Source: Enhydrobacter sp. (GTDB lineage: Bacteria > Pseudomonadota > Alphaproteobacteria > Reyranellales > Reyranellaceae). From it: a stretch of DNA of 64,000 nt. This document shows, in pieces, positions 28,704-39,092 of this stretch. The stretch spans positions 1,426,001 to 1,490,000 of the forward strand of contig CP075528.1 of the NCBI GenBank assembly GCA_025808875.1, in the 5' to 3' direction. Position numbers and translations under genes: made by a program. Every line of letters starts with the position of its first letter. The first letter of the stretch is position 1. The notes beneath the pieces were generated by a model, which was not told where the DNA came from, searched no databases, and saw only the letters and a program-made list of their open reading frames with translations.

Positions 28704-29657
28704 TCATATCCTGTCGATCACTGCGGCTCGAAACCGCTTCATCTCGGCCAGGATCGCTTCGGCCGTCGGTCGGCCAAAGTCGATATCCACAGCCGTCACG
28801 CCCAGATCGCGGAGGTGCCGCAGATCGGCCGCGACATCGGCGTCGCTGCCCGAGAACAGGCGCCGCTCGCCGTCGTTGGCCTTGGGCGGCACGGCGGCGC
28901 CGTAGCGCTTCACGCGGAAGGCCACGGCGACCTTGGCCGGATCCCGGCCCGCGGCGGCGGCGGCCTGCCGCAGGCGTTCGATGCCGCCCTCCAGCCGCGG
29001 CAGCGTGTCGAGCAGGTGCTTGTTGTTGGAGCCGATCGGATACCAAGCGTTGCCGATGCGCGCGGCGCGGCGCAATGCGACCGGTCCCTCGCCGCCGACC
29101 CAGATCGGCGGGTGCGGACGTTGCACCGGCTTGGGCTCGAGGACGATGCCGTCGAAGCTGGTATAGCGGCCGGCGAATTTCGGCGAGGGCTCGGTCCATA
29201 GCACCTTGAAGGCGTCGATGTATTCGTCGGTCACCGCGCCACGCTCGGAGAACGGCGTGGTGACGACGGCGTCGAACTCGGTCTCCAGCCAGCCGGCGCC
29301 GACGCCGACCACCAGCCGCCCGCCGCTCAGCACGTCGAGCGTTGCCAGCATCTTGGCCGCGAGCACGGCCGGACGATGCGGCACCACGAGCACCGCCGCG
29401 ACCAATCGGATGCGGGAGGTCTTGGCTGCGACGTAGGCCGTCGCGATGAGCTGCTCGTGCCGCTCGGTCGGCGCCTCCTCGTAGAACGCGCCGCTCTCGG
29501 AATAGGGATAGCCCGGCACCCTGGTGTCGGGCAGCACGACGTGGTCGGTCAGCGTGAGGTAGTCGAAGCCCATGGCCTCGCCCTCGACCGCGATCCGGGT
29601 CATGTCGCCGACGGCCGACAACGGGCCGGAATTGGGCAGGTTGAAGCCGATCTGCAT
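28704..29657 (-). CDS. LLM-class flavin/F420-type oxidoreductase
   Basis: A 317-aa luciferase-like monooxygenase-fold protein: MQIGFNLPNSGPLSAVGDM, GFDYLTLTDHVVLP, VLSGGRLVVGVGAGWLETEF and HPPIWVGGEGPVALRRAARI are typical of the F420-dependent LLM subfamily (TIGR03619-like). Whether it uses F420 or FMN cannot be decided here; many proteobacterial members are only annotated by homology. The start is the ATG at 29657, since the upstream in-frame codons do not resemble the family. It lies between aspC (57 bp upstream) and the EF-G-like gene on the same strand. The substrate is unknown. Confidence 0.87.
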   Translation of the reverse strand: MQIGFNLPNSGPLSAVGDMTRIAVEGEAMGFDYLTLTDHVVLPDTRVPGYPYSESGAFYEEAPTERHEQLIATAYVAAKTSRIRLVAAVLVVPHRPAVLAAKMLATLDVLSGGRLVVGVGAGWLETEFDAVVTTPFSERGAVTDEYIDAFKVLWTEPSPKFAGRYTSFDGIVLEPKPVQRPHPPIWVGGEGPVALRRAARIGNAWYPIGSNNKHLLDTLPRLEGGIERLRQAAAAAGRDPAKVAVAFRVKRYGAAVPPKANDGERRLFSGSDADVAADLRHLRDLGVTAVDIDFGRPTAEAILAEMKRFRAAVIDRI

Positions 29658-29714
29658 GAACAAGCCCCGGGTGCTTTCTCCCAAGGCCCATCCTAGAACA
29701 GACGGGGTCCCGCT

Positions 29715-31076
<1,362 letters not shown>

Positions 31077-31126
31077 TCACTTGCGGCTGGTGCCGCGGCG
31101 CAAATTGCGGAAAGTTGCGGCCGATC

Positions 31127-31936
31127 ATGCTCCCGCAAATCACCGACCTGCGCGCCGAGGCGGACGAGTTCGACCGGTTGTTGACCAGCCTGCGGCCTTC
31201 CGACTGGTCCCGTCCCACCGGGTTCAAGGCGTGGACGACCGACGACATCGTGCGCCATCTCCATGCCGGCGACCTGTTGGCGCTCGCCTCGGCGACCGAT
31301 CCCGACTCCTTCACCGCGCTGCTCGCCGACTCCCAGGCGAGGCGGGGCGCCGGGATGGGCCGACGCGAGGTGGAGGCGCTGCGCGTCGGCGGTGATCTCG
31401 GCGGCGCGGCCTTGCGCGAGCGCTGGCATACCGCGCTCATCCGCCTGTGCGACGTGCTCGCCGCGAAGCCCGCCGATGCACGGCTGAAATGGGCGGGACC
31501 GGACATGGGGCTGCGCATGTTCACCACCGCGCGGCAGATGGAGGTGTGGTCGCACGCCCAGGCGATCTACGACGTCATGGGCCGGGAACGGCCGGCGCCG
31601 TCGCCCCGTCTCAGGAACGTGGCCGAGATCGGTGTGCGCACCTTCGGCTGGACGTTCACCGTGCACGGGCTGCCGGTACCGCCGGCCGTGCCGGCGGTTC
31701 GCCTCGACGGTCCGGACGGCGCGACGTGGCGCTGGAACGACGGCAATGCGATCGATCGCATCTCGGGCGGCGCCGTTGAATTCTGCCAAGTGGTTACGCA
31801 GACGCGCAATGTTGCCGACACGCGGCTCGTCGTCGAAGGCGAGACGGCGCGACACTGGATGAGCATCGCCCAGTGCTTTGCCGGCCCACCGGAGACTCCG
31901 CCGGCGAAGGGTGCGCGATATCGCGCTGCGGTCTAG
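31127..31936 (+). CDS. TIGR03084/maleylpyruvate-isomerase-like (DinB-type) protein
   Basis: A 269-aa protein with an N-terminal four-helix DinB/MDMPI-type domain (LTSLRPSDWSRPTGFKAW, DDIVRHLHAGDLLALA; helices with conserved His near RQMEVWSHAQAIYDVMG). The C-terminal domain ends RHWMSIAQCFAGPP. It resembles the TIGR03084 family related to mycothiol-dependent maleylpyruvate isomerases. Proteobacteria do not make mycothiol, so the cofactor and reaction are unknown. The start is the ATG at 31127; an upstream in-frame TTG is less likely. It precedes the Baeyer-Villiger monooxygenase by 54 bp and may be co-transcribed with it. Confidence 0.7.
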   Translation: MLPQITDLRAEADEFDRLLTSLRPSDWSRPTGFKAWTTDDIVRHLHAGDLLALASATDPDSFTALLADSQARRGAGMGRREVEALRVGGDLGGAALRERWHTALIRLCDVLAAKPADARLKWAGPDMGLRMFTTARQMEVWSHAQAIYDVMGRERPAPSPRLRNVAEIGVRTFGWTFTVHGLPVPPAVPAVRLDGPDGATWRWNDGNAIDRISGGAVEFCQVVTQTRNVADTRLVVEGETARHWMSIAQCFAGPPETPPAKGARYRAAV

Positions 31937-31990
31937 ACCCGTGGCACCTTCGCCATTGTCCGCAGCCGCGGATGGCCGCATCCTTTGTCC

Positions 31991-33700
31991 ATGACCAGCA
32001 AAGTTCCAGCCGGCGGGTCGGGCGGCCCGCAATACGAAGTCGTCGTCATCGGCGCGGGTGTCGCCGGCATCTACCAGATCAAGCGCCTGGCCGATCTCGG
32101 CGTGAAGGCCACCGTGCTCGAACTGGCTGGCGACCTCGGCGGCACCTGGTACTGGAATCGCTATCCCGGCGCGCGATTCGACTCGGAAAGCTACACCTAC
32201 GGCTATTCCTTCTCGCGCGAGGTGCTGGACGAGTGGCACTGGAAGGAGCGCTTCTCCGGCCAGCCCGAGAACCTGAAGTACCTGAACTTCGTCGCCGACA
32301 AATTCGACCTGCGCCGGCACATGCAGTTCCACAGCCGCGTGGTCTCGGCGCATTGGGAGGAACCGGCACGGCAATGGCGGCTCGCGGTCCGCGACGAGAA
32401 GACCGGCGCCACGCGCGACCTCACCTGCCGCTTCGTCGTCATGACGCTCGGCCTGCTCTCCCAGCCCACCCTGCCGCGGCTGCCGGGGATCGAGGACTTC
32501 GAGGGCCCGTCGTTCCACACCTACTATTGGCCGCAGGAGCCCGTGGATCTCGCCGGCAAGAAGGTCGCGGTGATCGGCACCGGCGCCACGGCCATCCAGG
32601 TGATCGGCGAGATCGCCGACAAGGTGGGCGAGCTCACGGTGTTCCAGCGCCGCCCCAACTGGAGTGCGCCGCTCAACAACGGGCCGATCTCGGAGGCGGA
32701 GATGGCCGACATCCGCCGCCGCTACGACGAGATCTTCGCGAGTTGCGCGCGCACGCCGGGCGGTTTCGTGCACGAACCCGACCGCCGCGGCTTCTACGAG
32801 GTGAGCCGCGAGGATCGCGTCAAACTGTGGGACAAGCTCTACGACGAACCGGGTTTCGGCATCTGGCTTGCCAACTTCCGCGAGATCTTCATGGACGAGG
32901 CGGCCAACGCCGAGCTCTCGGAATACATCGCCGAGCGCATCCGCCGCCGCGTCGAGGATCCGAAGGTGGCCGAGAAGCTGATCCCCAAGGACCACGGCTT
33001 CGGCATCCAGCGCGTGCCACTCGAGACGCGCTATTTCGAGGCCTACAACCGTCCAAACGTGCACCTGGTGTGCCTGCAGGACACGCCGCTGGTGCGCGTC
33101 ACTGCGAAGGGGCTGCGGACGACTGAGAAGGAGTACGAGTTCGACGTCATCGTCTACGCCACCGGCTTCGATGCCATCACCGGCGCCTTCGACCATATCG
33201 ACATCCGCGGCACCGGCGGCCGGACCCTGCGCGAGAAGTGGCAGGATTCCTGCTCGACCTTTCTCGGCATGATGGTGCATGGCTTTCCGAACCTGCTGAT
33301 GCCGGCCGGTCCGCAATCCGGCTCTGCTTCGACAAACTACCCGCGCGGCATCGAGACCGGCGTCAACTGGTGCACGGCGTTCCTCGAGCATGTGTGGCGG
33401 CGCGGCGAGACGCGCTTCGAGCCGACCGCCGAGGCCGAGAGACGCTGGACCGAGCACGTGGTCTCCATGTACTCGATGATGCTGATGCGCAAGGCCAAGG
33501 GCTGGTTCACCGGTTACAACTCCAACGTCGCCGGCCACGAGGAAGGCAAGGTGCGCTACTTCGTCTACAACGGCGGCGCGCCGAAGTACGTCGACCGCAT
33601 CACCAAGGTGGCCGACCGCGACTACGAGGGCGTGACGTTCGGCGCGGCACCGGTCGAACGGCCGGCGAGCCGGCCTCCCGCCACGGTCCGCCCGCTTTAG
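31991..33700 (+). CDS. Baeyer-Villiger (cyclohexanone-type) flavin monooxygenase
   Basis: A 569-aa FAD/NADPH monooxygenase that inserts oxygen next to a ketone to give an ester or lactone. The FAD fold is VVIGAGVAGIYQIKRL. The type I BVMO fingerprint FxGxxxHxxxW appears as FEGPSFHTYYWP, followed by the NADPH fold VAVIGTGATAIQVIGEI. GGTWYWNRYPGARFDSES and VYATGFDAITGAF are also characteristic. Length is typical for phenylacetone/cyclohexanone-type enzymes; the substrate is unknown. The start is the ATG at 31991. Its TAG overlaps the convergent transglutaminase stop by 4 bp (TTAG). Confidence 0.92.
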   Translation: MTSKVPAGGSGGPQYEVVVIGAGVAGIYQIKRLADLGVKATVLELAGDLGGTWYWNRYPGARFDSESYTYGYSFSREVLDEWHWKERFSGQPENLKYLNFVADKFDLRRHMQFHSRVVSAHWEEPARQWRLAVRDEKTGATRDLTCRFVVMTLGLLSQPTLPRLPGIEDFEGPSFHTYYWPQEPVDLAGKKVAVIGTGATAIQVIGEIADKVGELTVFQRRPNWSAPLNNGPISEAEMADIRRRYDEIFASCARTPGGFVHEPDRRGFYEVSREDRVKLWDKLYDEPGFGIWLANFREIFMDEAANAELSEYIAERIRRRVEDPKVAEKLIPKDHGFGIQRVPLETRYFEAYNRPNVHLVCLQDTPLVRVTAKGLRTTEKEYEFDVIVYATGFDAITGAFDHIDIRGTGGRTLREKWQDSCSTFLGMMVHGFPNLLMPAGPQSGSASTNYPRGIETGVNWCTAFLEHVWRRGETRFEPTAEAERRWTEHVVSMYSMMLMRKAKGWFTGYNSNVAGHEEGKVRYFVYNGGAPKYVDRITKVADRDYEGVTFGAAPVERPASRPPATVRPL

Positions 33701-34515
33701 TCCACCGTCGTTATCGATGCTTCCACGGTCATCGTGGCGTTGCCGAAGCCGGTGCGCCGGCCACTGACCGGCGCGGCGTCGCGGTAGTCGAGGCCGATCG
33801 CCACCATCAGGCAGTCGCCGCGCGGCGAGATGCCGTTGGCCGGGTCGAAGCCCACCCAGTCGAGGCCGGGCACCCAGGCTTCCGCCCACGAATGGCTGGT
33901 GCGTCCGACCCGCAGCTCGGGGTCGTCGTTGCGCAGGTAGCCGCTGACATAGCGCGCCGGCACGTCGAGTCTTCGGCAACAGGCGATGAAGACGTGGGCG
34001 TCGTCCTGGGCGACACCGGCGCCGCGGGCGAGCGCTTCGACCGCCGTCGTCTCCACGGTGGATACGCCGGTGCGGTAGACCATGCGCCGGCGCAGCCGCT
34101 CCATCAGTTCGTGCAGCGCGCCGACCCGCTGCGTCGGGTCGGCCACGCGTTCGCGCAGGCCGTCGATCACGGGATCGAAGCTGGCGTCGTGCCGGGCGAG
34201 GCCGCTGTTGCGCAGCCAGAAGGGCGGCGGAAGGGTGGGCGCGTCGACATGCCGAAGCCACTGGTCGCCGCCGATATACTCGTAGACGCCGGAAACCGCG
34301 ATCTCGACGGCGTCGTGCTGGCGCGCAACCGAGAAGGTGGTGACGTGGTTGCCGTGCCCGTCGATCCACTCCGAGCGCTTGCCGGGTCCGTCGATGCGCC
34401 ACGACTGGATCCGCTGGCCACCGCCCGGCTTGGGCATGAGCCGCACGTCGTGGATCGAATGGCCCGACGGCTGGTCGAACTCGAAGCGCGTGATGTGATG
34501 GACCGAGAATCGCAT
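33697..34515 (-). CDS. Transglutaminase-like protein lacking the nucleophilic cysteine
   Basis: A 272-aa bacterial transglutaminase-fold protein with the N-terminal beta domain (VHHITRFEFDQPSG ... VRLMPKPGG) and the core. In active homologues the core reads GVCQDxAH. Here it reads GVAQDDAHVFIACC, so Ala169 replaces the catalytic Cys, while the triad histidine (SHSWAEAW, His208) and aspartate (GFDPANG, Asp224) remain. It is probably inactive as a protease or transglutaminase, or uses a shifted residue. It is the last gene of the ATP-grasp/alpha-E operon, overlapping nothing upstream (2-bp gap) but overlapping the convergent BVMO stop. The start at 34515 is weakly supported (GGATTGACC). Confidence 0.85.
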   Translation of the reverse strand: MRFSVHHITRFEFDQPSGHSIHDVRLMPKPGGGQRIQSWRIDGPGKRSEWIDGHGNHVTTFSVARQHDAVEIAVSGVYEYIGGDQWLRHVDAPTLPPPFWLRNSGLARHDASFDPVIDGLRERVADPTQRVGALHELMERLRRRMVYRTGVSTVETTAVEALARGAGVAQDDAHVFIACCRRLDVPARYVSGYLRNDDPELRVGRTSHSWAEAWVPGLDWVGFDPANGISPRGDCLMVAIGLDYRDAAPVSGRRTGFGNATMTVEASITTVD

Positions 34516-34517
34516 GG

Positions 34518-35450
34518 TCAATCCAACAGGAACTGACGGCCGATTTCGTCGCTCAGCGTGGCGATGTCGGTGCGCACGCCGCGCAGGAACTTCGACAGCC
34601 CGACCTCGAACACGCTGTCGATGCGCGCATAGCGCAGCCGCGCATGCAGCTCTCCGGCGAGACGGTCGGCCTCGCCGCGCGTGCCGTAGGCGTCGGCGAG
34701 CTCGCGCATGTTTAGATCGACCATCCACAGGCAATGATGGACCGATCGCGGCACGTCGCGGCGCAGCATCATCAGCTCGGCGACCTTCCTCGGATCGAGC
34801 GAGCTGCGATAGATTCGGCGATAGGTCCGCACGGCGCCGATGCAGGCGAGCAGCTCCGACCAAGCGAAATAGTCGAGCTCGCGGGCATGCGGATCGCCGT
34901 CCGGCCGTAGGGCGTGGAACTTCACGTCGAGGATGCGCGCGGTGTTGTCGCCGCGTTCGAGGAAGGCACCGAGCTGGAAGAAATTGTAGGCCTCGTCGCG
35001 CAGCAGCGTGACCTGCGCCGCACCGAAGATCATCACCGCCTGCTTCTTCACCGACTCGATCAGGGCGCCGCGATCTATATGCACCCGCTCGCCGCGCAGC
35101 TTGCCGCTGAGCTCGAGCCACAGGCCGTTCAGGCTCTCCCACACGTCGACGGTGATGTTGTTGCGCTCCTCGCGGGCGTTGCGGCGCGCGAAACCGATGG
35201 CGCTGACGATGGAGGAGGGGTTGCCCTCGTCGAAGGCCAGGAAGTCGATCAGGTTGCTGAGCCGCGCGCCCTGCTCCTGGACCTGCCGGAACTCGTCTTC
35301 CATGCCGAAGATCGCCACCACTCCCTCGGCTTCCTTGCCGCGCGACTGCAGCGCCATGCGCTGCGTCGCCTCGATCAGCCGCGCCGTCGTCTTGGCACGC
35401 TGAAGATAGCGGCCCATCCAGTAGAGATTCTTGGCGGTGCTGCTCAGCAT
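34518..35450 (-). CDS. Alpha-E domain protein
   Basis: A 310-aa all-helical alpha-E protein. The hallmark opening is LSSTAKNLYWMGRYLQRAKT, followed by FEVxR-like repeats and the conserved LGAFLERGDNTARILDVKFH. The domain occurs almost only in operons with circularly permuted ATP-grasp ligases and transglutaminase-like proteins, where it is proposed to take part in making or modifying small peptides (Iyer and co-workers' amidoligase survey). Its own chemistry is unproven. Gaps of 2 bp on either side show tight operon structure. Translation upstream in this frame belongs to another gene. Confidence 0.88.
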   Translation of the reverse strand: MLSSTAKNLYWMGRYLQRAKTTARLIEATQRMALQSRGKEAEGVVAIFGMEDEFRQVQEQGARLSNLIDFLAFDEGNPSSIVSAIGFARRNAREERNNITVDVWESLNGLWLELSGKLRGERVHIDRGALIESVKKQAVMIFGAAQVTLLRDEAYNFFQLGAFLERGDNTARILDVKFHALRPDGDPHARELDYFAWSELLACIGAVRTYRRIYRSSLDPRKVAELMMLRRDVPRSVHHCLWMVDLNMRELADAYGTRGEADRLAGELHARLRYARIDSVFEVGLSKFLRGVRTDIATLSDEIGRQFLLD

Positions 35451-35452
35451 GA

Positions 35453-36889
35453 CTAGTCGCCGGATGGCATGTCCGGCGCCAGCACCCAGGTGTCCTTGGT
35501 GCCGCCGCCCTGGCTCGAGTTGACGACCAGCGAGCCTTCCTTGAGCGCCACGCGCGTCAGCCCGCCGGGGATGATGGTGATCTTGCGGCCCGACAGGACA
35601 TAGGGCCTGAGGTCGACGTGGCGCGGCGCCACGCCCTGGGCGACGAAGGTCGGACAGGTCGAGAGCGCCAGCGTCGGCTGGGCGATGTAGTTGTCGGGCC
35701 GTGCCTTGAGGAGCTGCGCGAACTCGTCGATCTCGGCCTTGCTCGAGGTCGGGCCGACCAGCATGCCTTTGCCGCCCGAGCCGTGTACTTCCTTGACGAC
35801 GAGCTCGGGCAGGTGCCCGAGCACGTACTTGTGGTCGTCGGCCTTGTCGCAGCGCCAGGTCGGCACGTTCTGCAGGAGCGGCGCCTCGCCGAGATAGAAC
35901 CGGATCATCTCGGGCACGTAGGTGTAGGTCGACTTGTCGTCGGCGACGCCGTTGCCGAGCGCGTTGACGATGTTGACGCGCCCGGCGCGCAACGCGCCCA
36001 GCAGACCGGCGACCCCGAGGAAGGAGTCCGGGCGCATCGCCAGCGGATCGAGGAAGGCGTCGTCGACCCGGCGGTAGATGACGTCGACGCGCTGCGGCCC
36101 ACGTGGCGTCCTCATGTAGACGCGCCCCTCGTCGACGAAGAGGTCGGAACCCTCGACGAGCTCGATGCCCATCTCGTCGGCGAGGAACGCGTGCTCGAAA
36201 TAGGCGCTGTTGTAGTGACCCGGCGTCAGCAGCACGACGTTGGGCTCCGCGTCGTCGCTGAACGACACCGACCGCAACGTCGCCAGCAGCTCTTCGGAAT
36301 AGTCGGCGACCGGTAGAACGCGCATCGCCGAGAAGAGTTCGGGTGCCAGCCGCATCATCACTTCGCGGTTCTCGAGTACGTACGACACGCCGGACGGCGT
36401 GCGGACGTTGTCCTCGAGAACGTAGAACTCCTTTTCGCCGACGCGCACCAGGTCGATGCCCGCTATGTGCGCGTGTACGCCGCCCGGCAGCTCCAGGCCC
36501 TGCGCCATGGCGACGAACTCGGCGTTCATCAGAACCTGCGCCTCGGGGATCACGCCGGCGCGGCATATCTCGCGCTCGCGGTAGGCGTCGGCGAGGAAGG
36601 CGTTGAGCGCGCGCACGCGCTGCACCAGACCCTTGTGCAGATATTCCCACTCCTCCCAGGCGATGACGCGCGGGATGATGTCGAACGGGATTGTCGTCTC
36701 GTGTCCTTCCGCCGCGCCGTAGGCGCCGAAGGTGATTCCGTGCCGTCGATAGAAAAGGTCGACTTCCTGCCGCGTGGTGGCCACGCGCTCGGGCGAGGTG
36801 TTCTCGAGCCAGCGGGCCACGCCGCGATAGGGCGCGCGGATCGCGCCGTCCGCGCCCGATTTCATTTCGTCAAAGGCCCTGGCCGCCAT
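35453..36889 (-). CDS. Circularly permuted type 2 ATP-grasp protein
   Basis: A 478-aa ligase-fold protein of the DUF404/DUF407 group. Visible family signatures are IPFDIIPRVIAWEEW, FYVLEDNVRTPSGVSYVLENR, VVLLTPGHYNSAYFEH, NALGNGVADDKSTYTYVPEM and the glycine loop KEVHGSGGKGMLVGP. ATP-grasp enzymes make amide bonds through acyl phosphates, so with its neighbours it probably builds or tags a small peptide. The product is unknown. GGAAAGCCGGG precedes the ATG. It is the first gene of the operon and faces the MDR reductase gene across an 82-bp gap that should hold both promoters. Confidence 0.9.
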   Translation of the reverse strand: MAARAFDEMKSGADGAIRAPYRGVARWLENTSPERVATTRQEVDLFYRRHGITFGAYGAAEGHETTIPFDIIPRVIAWEEWEYLHKGLVQRVRALNAFLADAYREREICRAGVIPEAQVLMNAEFVAMAQGLELPGGVHAHIAGIDLVRVGEKEFYVLEDNVRTPSGVSYVLENREVMMRLAPELFSAMRVLPVADYSEELLATLRSVSFSDDAEPNVVLLTPGHYNSAYFEHAFLADEMGIELVEGSDLFVDEGRVYMRTPRGPQRVDVIYRRVDDAFLDPLAMRPDSFLGVAGLLGALRAGRVNIVNALGNGVADDKSTYTYVPEMIRFYLGEAPLLQNVPTWRCDKADDHKYVLGHLPELVVKEVHGSGGKGMLVGPTSSKAEIDEFAQLLKARPDNYIAQPTLALSTCPTFVAQGVAPRHVDLRPYVLSGRKITIIPGGLTRVALKEGSLVVNSSQGGGTKDTWVLAPDMPSGD

Positions 36890-36971
36890 CCCGGCTTTCC
36901 ACCCCGTGTCGAATCACAGTACAAGCAATCGACGGGCCAACAAAGCGCCCGAGACGGGCGGGAGGAACGGC

Positions 36972-37961
36972 GTGAAGCAGGTGCTGATCGACCGCTATGG
37001 CACTCCATGGGACGTCGCGCGCTGCGCTGAGGTGCCAGACGTCGGTGCCCCCCAGGCGGACGAAGTCGTGTTCGACGTGCTGGCCTTTCCGATCAATCCG
37101 GCCGACATGTGGTTCTGCAGGGGAAGCTATCGGCTGAAGCCGCCGCTGCCGGCCACGCCGGGCGCCGAGTGTGTCGGCCGCGTCACCGCGGTGGGCGCCG
37201 GCGTGAGGCACGTCAAGCCGGGCGACCTCGTGATCAACCTGCAGCGCGAGAACTGGGCGCAGAAGCGCAAGGTGAAGGGCGACGACGCCATTCCGCTGCC
37301 TCCGGCGATCGATCTCAGGCAGGCGGCGATGGTGCGGATCAATCCGCCGACCGCGCAGCTCATGCTGTCGGACTTCGTCGACCTGAAGGGCGGCGACTGG
37401 GTGATCCAGAACGTCGCCAACTCGGCCGTCGGCCGGCTGCTGATCGTGCTCGCCCATCAGCGCGGCCTGCGCAGCGTGAACGTGGTGCGCAGACCGGAAC
37501 TCGCCGAAGAGTTGAAGCAACTCGGCGCCGATCTGGTGATCGTTGACGGCGACGATCTCGCCCAGCGCGTCGCGCGGGAGACGGGGGACGCGCCGATGCG
37601 CCTCGGCGTCGAGGCGGTAGGAGGCGCGGCCACGGGACGGCTCGCCGACTGCCTCGCCACGGACGGCACCTTGGTCCACTACGGTTCGATGAGCGGACAG
37701 AATCCCGACGTGAACCGCTCCAACTTCATCTACCGCGGCATCAGACTCACCGGCTTCATGCTGGGACGCGGCCTCGCGAAGCGCACGCCTCAGAAGATTC
37801 GCGAGATCTACGCCGACCTCGCCCAGCAGGTCGTCGCCGGCAAGCTTCACGCGCCGGTCGACACGGTGTATCCGATCGACAGGATCAAGGATGCGCTGGC
37901 GCATGCCGACAGGGGCGGGCGCAACGGTAAGATATTGGTCAGTCCCAACGGGACGATCTGA
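36972..37961 (+). CDS. MDR-family NADPH-dependent enoyl reductase/quinone oxidoreductase
   Basis: A 329-aa medium-chain dehydrogenase/reductase of the zinc-free type, closest in style to mitochondrial 2-enoyl thioester reductase: FPINPADMWFCRGSYRLKPP, PATPGAECVGRVTAVGAG, and the Rossmann segment WVIQNVANSAVGRLLIVLA. No structural zinc cysteines are seen. The start is GTG at 36972, which has an ideal GGGAGGAACGGC leader; an upstream ATG in frame lacks this and adds a low-complexity tail. A lumazine-binding-like gene follows 13 bp downstream. The substrate is not determined. Confidence 0.85.
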   Translation: MKQVLIDRYGTPWDVARCAEVPDVGAPQADEVVFDVLAFPINPADMWFCRGSYRLKPPLPATPGAECVGRVTAVGAGVRHVKPGDLVINLQRENWAQKRKVKGDDAIPLPPAIDLRQAAMVRINPPTAQLMLSDFVDLKGGDWVIQNVANSAVGRLLIVLAHQRGLRSVNVVRRPELAEELKQLGADLVIVDGDDLAQRVARETGDAPMRLGVEAVGGAATGRLADCLATDGTLVHYGSMSGQNPDVNRSNFIYRGIRLTGFMLGRGLAKRTPQKIREIYADLAQQVVAGKLHAPVDTVYPIDRIKDALAHADRGGRNGKILVSPNGTI

Positions 37962-37974
37962 AAGGGAGAACGAG

Positions 37975-38349
37975 ATGGCTTCGGACGTCGCGGAAATCGA
38001 GAAGGTGCTGCAGGTCTACTTCGACGGCCTCTACGAGGGCGACACCGGGAAGCTGGGGCAGGCGTTCCATCCCCTGTCGCACCTCTACAGCGTCGGCACC
38101 GACGGCAAGGCGGCCGACTTTCCGCGCACCGACTGGTTCAAGATGGTGGAAGGCCGCAAGTCGGCGAAGGACAGCGGCAGCGAGCGGCGCGATCGCATCG
38201 TGTCGATCGACTTCTCCGGGCCGGCCACCGCCTTCGCCAAGGTCGAGTGCCAGATCCCGCCGCGCTACTTCACCGACTACCTGACGCTGGTGAAGGCCGA
38301 CGGCCGCTGGCAGGTCATCTCCAAGACCTTCCACACGGTGACCAAGTGA
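37975..38349 (+). CDS. Lumazine-binding-like NTF2-fold protein
   Basis: A 124-aa single-domain protein of the putative lumazine-binding/NTF2 group: EIEKVLQVYFDGLYEGDTGKL, FHPLSHLYSVG, then strands VSIDFSGPATAFAKVECQIP and YLTLVKADGRWQVISKTF. Members are found near oxidoreductases and may bind ligands; no catalytic residues can be assigned. AAAGGGAGAACGAG precedes the ATG. It is 13 bp downstream of the MDR reductase and surely co-transcribed. It converges with the cyclophilin gene (24-bp gap). Confidence 0.8.
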   Translation: MASDVAEIEKVLQVYFDGLYEGDTGKLGQAFHPLSHLYSVGTDGKAADFPRTDWFKMVEGRKSAKDSGSERRDRIVSIDFSGPATAFAKVECQIPPRYFTDYLTLVKADGRWQVISKTFHTVTK

Positions 38350-38373
38350 CAATGTCCGCGGGACGCGCGGACG

Positions 38374-38919
38374 TCAGTCCTTCGCGTCGGCCGCGACTTG
38401 GACCTTGATCATCTGGTCGGCGGGCGCGGGCACGCTACCCGACTGCCCGACGCCGCGCTTGATCTTGTCGACGAACTCCATTCCGGAGACGACGCGGCCC
38501 CACACCGTGTACTGGCCGTCGAGGAAGTTCGAGTCCTTGAAGACGATGAAGAACTGGCTGCGCGCACTGTTCGGGTCGTTAGTGCGCGCCATCGAGACGG
38601 CGCCGCGCGTGTGCGGCTCGCGCGAGAACTCCGCTTTCAGCGTTTCGCCCATGCCGCCCGTGCCGGTGCCGTTCGGATCGCCGGTCTGCGCCATGAAGCC
38701 CTCGATGACGCGATGGAAGACGATGCCGTTGTACTTGCCCTCGCGCGCCAGCTTCTTGATCTGGGCGACGTGGTTGGGTGCTAGGTCGGGGCGCATCTCG
38801 ATGACCACACGGCCGTCCTTGAGGTCGATATAGAGCGTGTTTTCCTTGTCCATGGCGGCAGCTCCTTCCGTGAACATGAGGGTGGCGACGAGGGCGAACA
38901 GTGCCGAAACCAGCCGCAT
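38374..38919 (-). CDS. Periplasmic peptidyl-prolyl cis-trans isomerase (cyclophilin)
   Basis: A 181-aa cyclophilin precursor with a Sec signal peptide (MRLVSALFALVATLMF, cleavage near GAAA-M), so it folds proteins in the periplasm. The isomerase core is clear: GIVFHRVIEGFMAQTGDP with the catalytic arginine, GTGTGGMGETLKAEFS, SMARTNDPNSARSQFFI and the late FLDGQYTVWGRVVSGM. I choose the ATG at 38919 because GGGAATGGATC precedes it; ATG 38931, four codons upstream, is also possible. It is divergent from the CpaF-like gene. Confidence 0.92.
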   Translation of the reverse strand: MRLVSALFALVATLMFTEGAAAMDKENTLYIDLKDGRVVIEMRPDLAPNHVAQIKKLAREGKYNGIVFHRVIEGFMAQTGDPNGTGTGGMGETLKAEFSREPHTRGAVSMARTNDPNSARSQFFIVFKDSNFLDGQYTVWGRVVSGMEFVDKIKRGVGQSGSVPAPADQMIKVQVAADAKD

Positions 38920-39092
38920 GAACAGATCCATTCCCGGGTTGAACGCGAAGCGGCGCGACCATAGCCGCCGGACTTCCAAACGCAAGCGCGATGACCGTGG
39001 CGCGGCGCCGGGCAAACCGCCGACTCGCCATCTGTGCATGGATTGGCGAACGCGTTTGACCGCGCCGCCGTTCCATCGCGTAGACTGCCGCC

